Source: Marinifilum sp. D714 (GTDB taxonomy: Bacteria > Bacteroidota > Bacteroidia > Bacteroidales > Marinifilaceae). Taken from it: 64,000 nt of DNA. Numbering within the stretch: position 1 is the stretch's first letter; the number at the start of each line of letters is the position of its first letter. The stretch is from contig NZ_JALPNU010000014.1 in NCBI RefSeq assembly GCF_030851345.1, forward strand, positions 1 to 64,000, in the 5' to 3' direction. The notes beneath the pieces were generated by a model, which did not search any database, was not told the origin of the DNA, and was given only the letters and a program-made list of their open reading frames with translations. Both the position numbers and the translations under genes were made by a program. Below are positions 25,770 through 34,430 of the stretch, in pieces.

Positions 25770-28193
25770 TTACTTTTTTGCCTTTTTGGCAGTTGTAGTT
25801 TTTTTCTTTGTCGTTGTAGTTTTCTTTTTGGTCACAGTTTTTTTGGCAGTTGTCTTTTTACTTGCTGCCTTTTTTGTGGTTTTCTTTTTAGGACCTTCTT
25901 TTATAATTTTCATACAATCTTCAAAGCTCAAAGATTTAGGATCTTCGATATCCTTTGCTAATCGAAAATTCTCTTTTTTGTATGAAATGTAAGGTCCCCA
26001 GCGACCGTTTAATATTTGTAAATCAGGATCTTCATCGAAAGCTTTGATGAATTTTTCTCTATCCTTCTTTCTCTTTTCTTCAATTAATTCAATAGCTCTC
26101 GGAAGATCGATTTCCATAGGATCATCTATATCCTTTTTAAGAGATGCGAATTTACCATCGTGACGCACGTATGGACCAAATCGCCCAATAGCCACAACTA
26201 CCTTTTTATCTTCGTACAAACCAAGATCTCTAGGAAGTTTAAATAAATCAATGGCTTCTTCAAGCGTAATGGTTTCCAAATGTTGTCCTGGTCGTAAGCT
26301 TGCAAATTTAGGAGCTTCAGCTTCTTTATCTTCTGGCGTTTCTCCCAATTGAGCCATAGGACCATATCTTCCGATTCGAACCAAAATCACCTTGCCTGTT
26401 TTAGGATCTTCACCTAAAATTCTTTCACCTGTTGATCTTTCTGAATGTTCAAGTGTCTTTTCTACATTATCATGGAAAGGATTGTAAAACTTTCCAATCA
26501 TTTCATGCCAAATCAACTTACCCAAGGCAATATCATCAAATTCTTTCTCTACATCAGCAGTAAAGTTGTAATTCATTACATTCGGGAAGTGCTCATTCAA
26601 GAAATCGGTAACCACCATTCCTATATCAGTTGGGAAAAGTTTTCTTTTCTCAGCACCAGTGATCTGAGTTTTTACTTCCTCAGAAATGTTGTTTTCCTTC
26701 AGGTTGATTACCTCATACTTTCTCTCAACACCATCTCTCGATTCTTTCACTACATATCCGCGATTTTGAACGGTAGTAATGGTTGGAGCATAAGTAGACG
26801 GACGGCCAATACCAAGTTCTTCCAGTTTTTTCACCAAACTAGCTTCGGTAAATCGTGGTGGACGATAGGTGAAGTTTTGAGTTGCATTCAAGAAATCTTC
26901 TGTAACAGGATCGTTAACTTTGACCATTGGTAATAAAGTTTCCTCCTGTTTTCCATTCTCATCATCGGTAGATTCCATGTATACTTTTAGAAAACCATCG
27001 AATTTGATCATTTCTCCAGTTGCGATAAATTCTTCGCCATTGGTTGATGCAGCAATTTTTATATTGGTTTTCTCCAATTTTGCATCGCTCATCTGAGAAG
27101 CAATGGTTCTTTTCCAAATTAGGTTATACAAACGAATCTCATTTGATTCGCCATTAATTACCTCTTTATTTAAATAGGTAGGACGGATGGCCTCGTGAGC
27201 CTCTTGCGCACCTTTATTTTTGGTTTGATATTTTCTGATTTTCACATACTCTTCGCCATGACGCTTGGTAATTTCTTCTTTAGCTGCAGCCAATGCAGTA
27301 TCAGCAAGGTTTACCGAGTCAGTTCTCATATATGTGATATTTCCGGCTTCGTACAAACGCTGGGCAACGGCCATGGTTTGTGCTACCGAAAATCCTAATT
27401 TTCTACTTGCCTCCTGTTGTAAAGTTGAAGTAGTAAAAGGAGCTGCAGGTTTACGAATTGAAGGTTTCTTCTCAATATCGCTAACCTTATATTCTGCATT
27501 TTTACAACTTTCTAAAAATTGAAGAACTTCTTCTTTTGTAGAGAAACGTTTTGGATATTCAGCTTTTAAAGTTTTCTGATTTCCTTTTTCTTCAGTTATA
27601 AAGAAGTTGGCAACTACTTTGTAATAAGCTTCTGGTTTAAATGCAATAATTTCTCTTTCTCTTTCAACCAAAAGTCGAACAGCTACGGACTGTACACGAC
27701 CTGCCGAAAGTTGAGGTTTTACTTTTTTCCACAAAACCGGGGAAATCTCAAAACCTACCAAACGATCTAATATTCTTCTTGCTTGCTGTGCGTTAACAAG
27801 ATTATCATCAATATCGCGAGGATTTTCGATTGCCTTTAGGATTGCAGGCTTGGTAATTTCATGAAAAACAATTCGTTTGGTGTTCTCTTTTTTCAATTTT
27901 AACACTTCAAACAAGTGCCATGCAATAGCTTCTCCTTCGCGGTCTTCATCGGATGCGATCCAAACCGTTTTGGCTTCCTTTGCAAGTTTTTTTAATTCGG
28001 TAACTACCTTTTTCTTGTCAGTAGATACAATATATTTAGGTGTGAAATTGTTTTTAATATCAATCCCAAAATCCTTTTTTTCCAAATCCCGAATATGCCC
28101 AAAGCTAGATTTAACCAAGAAATCTTTGCCTAAAAATTTCTCGATTGTTTTTGCTTTTGCAGGGGACTCAACTATTACTAAATTCTCTACCAT
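25770..28193 (-). CDS. topA: DNA topoisomerase I (type IA)
   Basis: About 807 residues from the ATG at 28191-28193; I choose this start because MVENLVIVESPAKAKTI is the standard Toprim start, and a longer frame to 28265 adds 24 unlike residues. Toprim domain about 1-120 (ASDEDREGEAIAWHL acidic motif), catalytic tyrosine in ITYMRTDSVNL near 290, and GIGRPSTYAPTI near 465. The C terminus has Toprim-type repeats (RIGRYGPMAQLG, IGRFGPYVRHDG, NGRWGPYISYKK) instead of zinc fingers, then a Lys/Thr-rich histone-like tail of about 45 residues. It relaxes negative supercoils. It is divergent from the penicillin-binding protein gene. Confidence 0.96.
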   Translation of the reverse strand: MVENLVIVESPAKAKTIEKFLGKDFLVKSSFGHIRDLEKKDFGIDIKNNFTPKYIVSTDKKKVVTELKKLAKEAKTVWIASDEDREGEAIAWHLFEVLKLKKENTKRIVFHEITKPAILKAIENPRDIDDNLVNAQQARRILDRLVGFEISPVLWKKVKPQLSAGRVQSVAVRLLVEREREIIAFKPEAYYKVVANFFITEEKGNQKTLKAEYPKRFSTKEEVLQFLESCKNAEYKVSDIEKKPSIRKPAAPFTTSTLQQEASRKLGFSVAQTMAVAQRLYEAGNITYMRTDSVNLADTALAAAKEEITKRHGEEYVKIRKYQTKNKGAQEAHEAIRPTYLNKEVINGESNEIRLYNLIWKRTIASQMSDAKLEKTNIKIAASTNGEEFIATGEMIKFDGFLKVYMESTDDENGKQEETLLPMVKVNDPVTEDFLNATQNFTYRPPRFTEASLVKKLEELGIGRPSTYAPTITTVQNRGYVVKESRDGVERKYEVINLKENNISEEVKTQITGAEKRKLFPTDIGMVVTDFLNEHFPNVMNYNFTADVEKEFDDIALGKLIWHEMIGKFYNPFHDNVEKTLEHSERSTGERILGEDPKTGKVILVRIGRYGPMAQLGETPEDKEAEAPKFASLRPGQHLETITLEEAIDLFKLPRDLGLYEDKKVVVAIGRFGPYVRHDGKFASLKKDIDDPMEIDLPRAIELIEEKRKKDREKFIKAFDEDPDLQILNGRWGPYISYKKENFRLAKDIEDPKSLSFEDCMKIIKEGPKKKTTKKAASKKTTAKKTVTKKKTTTTKKKTTTAKKAKK

Positions 28194-28396
28194 CTCGAAT
28201 CTGTTCTTTGGGAAGTTTAGGTTAAAATTTTTTGCAAAGTAAAACAATAAGAGACCTAAGTTCAAAATTTTGTTGTAATTATTTTGATACTACCTTATTA
28301 TAATGTAGGTCAAAAATCCAATAAAATGCCGAAAAATACGTCTTATATGTTAGAATTTAATTTGCTATTTTTACAGCTCATAAAAAATGCAGAAGT

Positions 28397-30811
28397 ATGT
28401 CTGAAATCAATTCAAATATGGAAATAGATCCTAATGAAGAGTTTAATCCTGGTAATGAAGAGGTGTGCAGTAAATCTAAAATTAAGATTTACAAAAAACC
28501 ATTGCTTATATTTTGGTCGATCTTTATTGTAGGACTTATTTGTGTGGTATTATTTTTTGCAGGAGTATCCAAAGGTACTTTCGGATTTATGCCAACATTT
28601 GAAGACTTGGAAAATCCTAAAAGTAGTTTGGCTACCGAAGTTTATACTGTAGACGGAGAATTATTAGGGAAATTTTATTTTCAAAACCGTTCTTTTATTG
28701 ATCATGATGAGCTGTCGCCATATTTGATTGATGCACTGATTGCAACAGAAGATGTTCGATTCGAAAGTCACTCTGGAATTGACCTTCGAGGATTGGGACG
28801 TGTTTTTAAGGGATTGATAACTGGTGATAGTAGTGCTGGTGGAGGTAGTACCATTTCTCAGCAGTTGGCAAAAATGTTGTTCCCACGAGAGGAGTTCAAG
28901 AATAAATTAGATATCGTATTCCGAAAGTTTAGGGAATGGGTAATTGCAGTTAAGTTGGAAAGAAGCTATACCAAAGAAGAAATCATGACAATGTATTTTA
29001 ACAAGTATGATTTCTTGAATCTTGCGGTTGGTATTAAATCGGCGGCGAATGTATATTTTAACACAACTCCTGATTCATTAAAGTTGGAACAAGCTGCTAT
29101 GTTGGTTGGTATGGCAAAGAACTCGTCATACTACAATCCACTTAGAAGACCCGAACTTACCAAAGGACGACGAAATACGGTTCTTTCTCAAATGGTGAAG
29201 TATGGTTATTTGGAAAATCAGATTGCTGATTCATTAAAACAATTGCCTTTGGGAATCGATTACCAAAAAGTGGATCACAAAAGAGGTATGGCTCCATATT
29301 TCAGAGAGTATTTAAGAATGTCTCTTACTGCCAATAAGCCGGAAAGAAAAAGTTATCCTTCATGGAATATGCAAAAGTATGAACAGGATTCTTTGGAGTG
29401 GGAAATTAATCCTTTCTACGGATGGTGTAATAAAAATCAGAAAGCGGATGGAACACCATACAATATATATAAGGATGGTTTAAAGATATACACCACTCTG
29501 GATTCGAGAATGCAAAAGTATGCAGAACAAGCTGTGGAGGAACACTTGGGACTTGATTTACAGAAGGTATTCGACAGGGAAAAAGAGAATCATAGAAACC
29601 CACCTTTCTCGGATGATTTGAGCGATGAAGAATTCGAACACCAGATGGATCTTTCGATTCGCAGAAGTGAAAGACACCGTGTGCTGAAAAAGAAGGGCTT
29701 GTCTTTTGAGCAGATCAAAGAAAATTTCAAAAAGCCTGTTAAAATGAAAATATTTACATGGAAAGGTGAGCGAGATACCATTATTTCGCCAATGGATTCC
29801 ATGTTGTATTACAAAGGATTTTTACGAGCTGGTTTCATGTCGATGGTGCCACAAACTGGAGAGGTAAGAGCTTATGTAGGTGGTCCAAATTACAAGCACT
29901 TCATGTACGATATGGTTACGCTTGGTAAACGCCAAGTGGGTTCTACCATTAAACCATTTTTGTATACATTGGCAATGCAGGAAGGTTTAACGCCTTGCGA
30001 TAAAGTGCCAAATATTCCGCAAACTTTTATTTTGCCTGATGGTACTCCATGGACTTCACGAAACTCAACGAGTGCCCATAGTGGTGAAATGGTAACCCTT
30101 AAATGGGGATTGGCCAATTCGGTAAATAACATTTCGGGATGGGTGTTGAAACAAACCAATCCAGAAGCCGTGGTTGCAATGGCTCGTAAAATGGGAGTAG
30201 TTAGTCATATTGATGCTGTACCTTCTATATACTTGGGAACTTCTGATATTTCGGTTTACGAAATGGTTGGTGCTTATGGTACTTTTGCAAATAAAGGAGT
30301 GTATATCAAACCGCGTTTCATTACCAAGATTGAGGATAGCAAGGGCAATTTAATTGCTCAATCGGTTCCACGAAAAGCCGAAGTAATGAATGAAAGAACC
30401 GCATACCTAATGGCCAACCTGTTACAAGGTGTGGTTAGAGAAGGAACTGGTAGAAGATTAAGATTTAAATATCATCTGTATAATCCTATTGGAGGAAAAA
30501 CGGGGACCACACAGAATCATTCCGATGGTTGGTTTATGGGAATTACCCCTGAGTTGGTTTCAGGAGTTTGGGTTGGTGCCGAAGACAGAGCCATTCGTTT
30601 TGAAACGATTACTTATGGGCAGGGAGCCAATATGGCCTTGCCAATCTGGGGATTGTACATGCAAAAAGTATATGCCGATGAAAGCTTAGGCATGAAAAAA
30701 GGAGATTTTGAAAAACCTCGAGGGGTTAATATTAACTTGGATTGTGAAGCTGTTAGCAATGATAATTCGAACAGCACCACTGAGGATTTTGATGATGAAG
30801 ACTTCTTTTAA
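28397..30811 (+). CDS. Class A penicillin-binding protein (PBP1A type)
   Basis: An 804-residue bifunctional peptidoglycan synthase. A cytoplasmic N-terminal tail of about 35 residues leads to one transmembrane helix (about 36-58). The glycosyltransferase domain GT51 spans about 85-260, with ALIATEDVRFESHSGIDLRG and the catalytic-site STISQQLAKML. The transpeptidase domain spans about 470-770, with STIKP (active serine) near 516, SVNN near 574 and KTGTT near 698. Length fits PBP1A. The C-terminal tail is short and acidic. It polymerises and crosslinks the wall in the periplasm. Confidence 0.94.
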   Translation: MSEINSNMEIDPNEEFNPGNEEVCSKSKIKIYKKPLLIFWSIFIVGLICVVLFFAGVSKGTFGFMPTFEDLENPKSSLATEVYTVDGELLGKFYFQNRSFIDHDELSPYLIDALIATEDVRFESHSGIDLRGLGRVFKGLITGDSSAGGGSTISQQLAKMLFPREEFKNKLDIVFRKFREWVIAVKLERSYTKEEIMTMYFNKYDFLNLAVGIKSAANVYFNTTPDSLKLEQAAMLVGMAKNSSYYNPLRRPELTKGRRNTVLSQMVKYGYLENQIADSLKQLPLGIDYQKVDHKRGMAPYFREYLRMSLTANKPERKSYPSWNMQKYEQDSLEWEINPFYGWCNKNQKADGTPYNIYKDGLKIYTTLDSRMQKYAEQAVEEHLGLDLQKVFDREKENHRNPPFSDDLSDEEFEHQMDLSIRRSERHRVLKKKGLSFEQIKENFKKPVKMKIFTWKGERDTIISPMDSMLYYKGFLRAGFMSMVPQTGEVRAYVGGPNYKHFMYDMVTLGKRQVGSTIKPFLYTLAMQEGLTPCDKVPNIPQTFILPDGTPWTSRNSTSAHSGEMVTLKWGLANSVNNISGWVLKQTNPEAVVAMARKMGVVSHIDAVPSIYLGTSDISVYEMVGAYGTFANKGVYIKPRFITKIEDSKGNLIAQSVPRKAEVMNERTAYLMANLLQGVVREGTGRRLRFKYHLYNPIGGKTGTTQNHSDGWFMGITPELVSGVWVGAEDRAIRFETITYGQGANMALPIWGLYMQKVYADESLGMKKGDFEKPRGVNINLDCEAVSNDNSNSTTEDFDDEDFF

Positions 30812-30970
30812 TACAATTTTAAATAGAAGCTTATATGTATTATGCCGATAGATTTCTAAAGGAGTAAAGTGAGGGTAGAGAAACTGAACGACATTTTAGA
30901 AACAAATCGGTATAAAAATCAGATTTAAAATCTGTTGTAAGATCAAGTAATTTTTTTTAAAATTGTACTG

Positions 30971-31150
30971 CGATTCAGGTTCTCCGACAGGAGAATAATA
31001 GGGAATCCTGTTTAAATCAGGAGCTGTCCCCGCAGCTGTAAGTTCCGATTCAAATGTGAATCTGTGTTTTTAACAAATGTTCCACTGTTCCGATACTTCG
31101 GGATGGGAAGGAGTTGAAGACCGGAACAAGCCAGAAGACCTGCCTGGGTT
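30971..31150 (+). promoter_or_regulatory. Cobalamin riboswitch (no cognate gene downstream)
   Basis: All core elements of the adenosylcobalamin riboswitch are present in order: GATTCAGGT (30973), AATAGGGAATCCTG (30997-31010), AAATCAGGAGCTGTCCC then GCAGCTGTAAG (31014-31043), the P5-L5 hairpin region with TTCGGGATGGGAAG (31098-31111), and the B12 box AAGCCAGAAGACCTGCCTG (31128-31146). This RNA normally senses B12 coenzymes and controls B12 uptake or synthesis. Here the next plus-strand gene is at 35464, over 4 kb away, and the region ends in a terminator at 31272-31303. The transcript would be a short riboswitch-terminator RNA. Confidence 0.92.
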
Positions 31151-31170
31151 ATGGATTTTAGCTTTCGGGC

Positions 31171-31308
31171 ATGAAAAGCGGAAAGATTCAGTTTATTCTT
31201 TCTATTCCGATGCTAGCAGATTCGGTACGCCAAGCCGATTCGAAAAAATTCATAGTAACTGTTTTACTATTGAGGATGTCTCGCCAAGGCATCCTCTTTT
31301 TTTCTTAA
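31171..31308 (+). CDS. Possible 45-codon ORF between riboswitch and terminator
   Basis: An ATG 24 bp after the B12 box opens a 45-codon frame starting MKSGKIQFILSIPMLADS that runs through the terminator hairpin and stops at 31306-31308. It could be a leader peptide or the remnant of a lost B12-regulated gene (signal-peptide-like Ile/Leu/Met stretch near the start). It could equally be chance. There is no similarity I recognise. Confidence 0.25.
   Translation: MKSGKIQFILSIPMLADSVRQADSKKFIVTVLLLRMSRQGILFFS
31272..31303 (+). terminator. Terminator ending the riboswitch transcript
   Basis: Hairpin GAGGATG/CATCCTC with an 11-nt loop, followed by seven T. It is 125 nt downstream of the B12 box and is the plausible expression platform or fixed end of the RNA. 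Confidence 0.88.
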
Positions 31309-31357
31309 AAGTCTAGGAAAGTCAAACAGTCAAATGGTCAAAAAGTCGATATAATCA

Positions 31358-31753
31358 TCATTTAAAATTCCTTGCCTTTATAAACTGCGTACCTGATACT
31401 TCAGTTTTTAATCTTTTACTTGGTCGAAAGGCAATTTTGGTACTTGTAATTTTTCGTGCAGTAACTTCCTCTACCGTATCGCATCCTTCCCCCGATGCAT
31501 GAAGAGAGAAAATGCCCAAACCTTCCAAATCGATACTGCAATTTTCTTTTAATAAATCAGGAATTTCTGTTATGAAAGTATGTAGTACGCCCATAACATC
31601 CCCTTCGCTAAAAGTTGACATTAAGGCAATGTGCTCACACAGCTCCTTCATTTTTACGGTTTTTCGATTGGTAATTCGAGGGTAATACTTGTATTTTCCG
31701 CCACCTTTAACACCCGGACTTGCATGTTTTACTACTTTATATTCTACACTCAT
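31358..31753 (-). CDS. HU family DNA-binding protein (HU-HIG type)
   Basis: A 131-residue protein of the HU-like group widespread in Bacteroidota. A basic N-terminal extension (SVEYKVVKHASPGVKGGGKYKYYPR) precedes an HU fold: helical part about 36-72 (LCEHIALMSTFSEGDVMGVL) and the strand turn SIDLEGLGIFSLHASGEG near 77-94. The C-terminal part ends in a basic arm (RKITSTKIAFRPSKRLK). Such proteins bind DNA without strong sequence specificity. The upstream region carries three palindromes spaced 22 bp apart that could be an autoregulatory site. No other gene shares the transcript. Confidence 0.85.
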   Translation of the reverse strand: MSVEYKVVKHASPGVKGGGKYKYYPRITNRKTVKMKELCEHIALMSTFSEGDVMGVLHTFITEIPDLLKENCSIDLEGLGIFSLHASGEGCDTVEEVTARKITSTKIAFRPSKRLKTEVSGTQFIKARNFK

Positions 31754-31839
31754 AACATTTGGTTTGGGGTAATTTATTGTGTTGTTTTAAAGAACTTATG
31801 CCTACAAATAGAAGCTTGATACCCCAAGTTATGAAATTA

Positions 31840-31898
31840 TAATAGCTATTAAAAATAAATTTAATAGCTGTTAAAGTATATTTTAATACGTATTAAAA
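31840..31898. promoter_or_regulatory. Three palindromes at exact 22-bp spacing upstream of the HU-like gene
   Basis: TAATAGCTATTA (31840-31851), TTAATAGCTGTTAA (31861-31874) and TTTTAATACGTATTAAAA (31881-31898) have centres exactly 22 bp apart, about two helical turns. They lie 87-145 bp upstream of the HU-like gene start on the minus strand, and downstream of the radA stop. They look like a cooperative operator; they can also be seen as a three-unit 22-bp tandem repeat. Confidence 0.6.
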
Positions 31899-31976
31899 AA
31901 TCAAGCCAAAGTTTGAAAACCCTTAAGTTCACAGTTTAGAATGTAGATTTTTTACTGTGTCTTCTGCAATTACTTG

Positions 31977-33350
31977 CTATCTGAATAAGGTTTGGAATAC
32001 CTGGCCAACTTTGCTTACCAAATGCACTTTGATTTTAAACTTGGAGATATCCAAGCCTTTTAAGTTGTGTTTTGGAATAAAGATTTGTTTGAATCCTAAT
32101 TTCTCAGCTTCGCTAATGCGTTGATCGATTCGGTTAACAGGACGAATTTCGCCTGATAAACCAATTTCGCCTGCAAAGCAGACCTCTTTAGGAATGGAAA
32201 TATCGGTGCTTGAAGAAAGTATGGCAATAATCACCGCCAAATCGATAGCAGGATCGTTAACCTTAATTCCCCCGGCAATGTTTAGGAAAACATCTTTGGT
32301 AGATAGTCGGAAACCAGCACGTTTTTCCAATACTGCCAAAAGCATATTCAAACGGCGCAAATCGAAACCAGTGGATGATCGTTGAGGTGTACCATATGCA
32401 GCAGAACTTACCAGTGCTTGAATTTCAATCAGGAATGGACGCATGCCTTCTATTGAAGCAGAAATGGCTGTTCCGCTCAGGCTTTCATCTTCCTGCGAAA
32501 GCAACAATTCCGAAGGGTTGGAAACCTCTCTCAAACCTGTGTGCTGCATCTCGTAAATTCCCATTTCGGATGTAGAGCCAAATCGATTTTTAGTAGCTCG
32601 CAAAATTCGGTACATGTGATTCTGATCGCCTTCGAACTGAAGAACGGTATCGACCATATGCTCCAAAATTTTTGGTCCGGCCAAATTTCCATCTTTGGTA
32701 ATGTGACCAATTAAAAGAACCGGAACTGCCGATTGTTTGGCATATTGTAGCAGTTGAGAAGTACATTCCCTAATTTGAGAAACGCTTCCCGGACCTGCCT
32801 CTATTCTTTCTGTTGCCAAAGTTTGAATAGAATCAATAACCACAATATTCGGATTGGTATTTTTTATGTGAGAGAAGATGTTTTCCATCGAGGTTTCGCT
32901 AACAATTAAGCAATTGTCGTTATCGGCATTGATTCGATTCCCTCTCAATTTAATTTGCTGTGCACTTTCTTCTCCCGAAACGTAAAGCGTTTTGTAGCTT
33001 TTAAGATGTAAAGCAATTTGAAGTGCCAAAGTCGATTTCCCTATTCCTGGTTCACCACCAATTAATATTAATGAGCCTGGAACCAATCCACCACCAAGAA
33101 CACGATTCAACTCCATATTTTGGGTGTTGTATCTTTTTTCTTCGGAAGATGAAATTTCGGAAATCTTTAAAGGTTTGTTTTTGGAATCGCCATTTGAACC
33201 AACAACATTTACGTTTTTTGATTTTACAACAATCTCTTCTACAAATGTGTTCCATTCACCACAGGAAGGACATTTTCCCACCCATTTGGCAGATTCGACT
33301 CCACAATTCTGACAGAACCAGGCACTTTTTGTTTTCGCTTTGGCAACCAC
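31977..33350 (-). CDS. radA: DNA repair protein RadA (Sms)
   Basis: A 457-residue RecA-related ATPase. The N-terminal zinc finger is CQNCG..CPSCGEW at about 13-33. Walker A GGEPGIGKST lies near 96, Walker B VVIDSIQTL near 170 and the RadA-specific KNRFGSTSEMG near 253. The Lon-like C-terminal domain spans about 285-457 (SSTGFDLRRLNMLLAVLEKR; CFAGEIGLSGEIRPV). It promotes branch migration during recombination repair. The gene stands between the HU-like gene and the rfaE2-like gene on the same strand with gaps of 223 and 68 bp. Confidence 0.96.
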   Translation of the reverse strand: MVAKAKTKSAWFCQNCGVESAKWVGKCPSCGEWNTFVEEIVVKSKNVNVVGSNGDSKNKPLKISEISSSEEKRYNTQNMELNRVLGGGLVPGSLILIGGEPGIGKSTLALQIALHLKSYKTLYVSGEESAQQIKLRGNRINADNDNCLIVSETSMENIFSHIKNTNPNIVVIDSIQTLATERIEAGPGSVSQIRECTSQLLQYAKQSAVPVLLIGHITKDGNLAGPKILEHMVDTVLQFEGDQNHMYRILRATKNRFGSTSEMGIYEMQHTGLREVSNPSELLLSQEDESLSGTAISASIEGMRPFLIEIQALVSSAAYGTPQRSSTGFDLRRLNMLLAVLEKRAGFRLSTKDVFLNIAGGIKVNDPAIDLAVIIAILSSSTDISIPKEVCFAGEIGLSGEIRPVNRIDQRISEAEKLGFKQIFIPKHNLKGLDISKFKIKVHLVSKVGQVFQTLFR

Positions 33351-33418
33351 TTTGATACAATTAGCAATTAGTAATTAACAATGTGTAATAAATTCAAATT
33401 TGTGTTTGAATCTTAAAT

Positions 33419-33916
33419 TTATCCTTCTTGTTGTATTTTTTTGATGATTCCTGTTGACGAGAATCCTTCGATAAAGTCTAGAGTTTTAATTTCTCCACCT
33501 TTTGCTTTAACGATATCATATCCCACAATATCCTCAGCTTTATAATCGCTTCCTTTTACCAGTACATCTGGCTGAACGAAATCAATTAAATTGTATGGCG
33601 TATCTTCTTCGAAAAGAATTACCATGTCAATAAATCCCAATGAAGCCAATAGAAGTGCGCGCGAGTATTCATCGTTGATTGGACGAGTAGGACCTTTTAG
33701 TCTTTGGGTTGATGAATCGGTATTTAAACCAATAATCATTTTATTTCCCATTGAGGCTGCCGAAGCAAGGTATTCAAGGTGTCCGCGATGAACAATGTCG
33801 AAACATCCATTGGAGAATACGATCTTTTCTTCTTTAAATCGCCATGTTTGTAATTGGTTAAAGGCATCTTCTTTCTTGAAGATGATTTTATCTTTTATCA
33901 ATTGTAGTTTATCCAT
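33419..33916 (-). CDS. rfaE2: Heptose-1-phosphate adenylyltransferase-like nucleotidyltransferase
   Basis: A 165-residue nucleotidyltransferase of the cytidylyltransferase superfamily with SNGCFDIVHRGHLEYL near 35 (the HxGH nucleotide site) and the second motif GFSSTGIIKKI near 148. It matches the stand-alone RfaE domain II, which transfers AMP from ATP to D-glycero-beta-D-manno-heptose 1-phosphate to give ADP-heptose. The kinase half (domain I) is not fused, the usual arrangement in Bacteroidota. A different sugar- or glycerol-phosphate substrate is possible from sequence alone. It lies upstream of radA. Confidence 0.85.
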   Translation of the reverse strand: MDKLQLIKDKIIFKKEDAFNQLQTWRFKEEKIVFSNGCFDIVHRGHLEYLASAASMGNKMIIGLNTDSSTQRLKGPTRPINDEYSRALLLASLGFIDMVILFEEDTPYNLIDFVQPDVLVKGSDYKAEDIVGYDIVKAKGGEIKTLDFIEGFSSTGIIKKIQQEG

Positions 33917-34010
33917 TTTTTTTTAGATTTTGCTTAAAGGTAATTTATCGTTAAGAGAGTAGCAAAAGAATTAATGAATGAGGAGTTCGAAGTTTCTTAG
34001 ATTCATTCAC

Positions 34011-34042
34011 AAAAAAAGGCTGATCTCGAAAGAACAGCCCTT
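34011..34042 (-). terminator. Terminator of the panC-panD operon
   Basis: On the minus strand GGGCTGTTC and GATCAGCC pair imperfectly around a short loop and are followed by a T-run, 20 bp after the panD stop. Confidence 0.75.
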
Positions 34043-34061
34043 GCATGTATTCTAAATGAAT

Positions 34062-34412
34062 TTAGATCAATTTATTAGTTGCTGTATCAGGAAATACCAA
34101 GCTTGGTTCCCAGTTTTTAGCTTCCTCAAAATCCATAGATGCATACGAGATGATGATAATTACATCACCAACAGCACACTTTCTGGCAGCAGCCCCGTTC
34201 AAGCAAATTGTACCTGAACCTCTTTCGCCACGAATCACATAAGTCTCTAAGCGTTCACCATTGTTAATATTCACAATCTGAACCTTCTCATTTTCAATTA
34301 GGTTTGCTGCATCCATTAAATCTTCATCAATGGTTACGCTACCAACATACTGAAGATCTGCACCAGTTACCGATGCCTTGTGAATCTTCGATTTACAAAC
34401 TTCAATGTACAT
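34062..34412 (-). CDS. panD: Aspartate 1-decarboxylase
   Basis: A 116-residue pyruvoyl enzyme that makes beta-alanine from aspartate for pantothenate synthesis. The self-cleavage site Gly24-Ser25 is in the segment [19 protein letters not shown]. Other conserved blocks are [12 protein letters not shown] near 9, [23 protein letters not shown] near 48-70, and [10 protein letters not shown] near 79. Length is normal. It follows panC by 18 bp in a two-gene operon, so the last two beta-alanine branch steps are coupled. Confidence 0.96.
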   Translation of the reverse strand: MYIEVCKSKIHKASVTGADLQYVGSVTIDEDLMDAANLIENEKVQIVNINNGERLETYVIRGERGSGTICLNGAAARKCAVGDVIIIISYASMDFEEAKNWEPSLVFPDTATNKLI

Positions 34413-34430
34413 TTTAATTTTAACTAATAT

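Noticed and set aside
25735-25992. Phe/Val-rich plus-strand frame
   Set aside because: It is the antisense of the Lys/Thr-rich tail of topA.
31077-31316. A 79-codon plus-strand reading frame
   Set aside because: It starts inside the cobalamin riboswitch core and overlaps the B12 box and terminator, so it is a structural RNA shadow.
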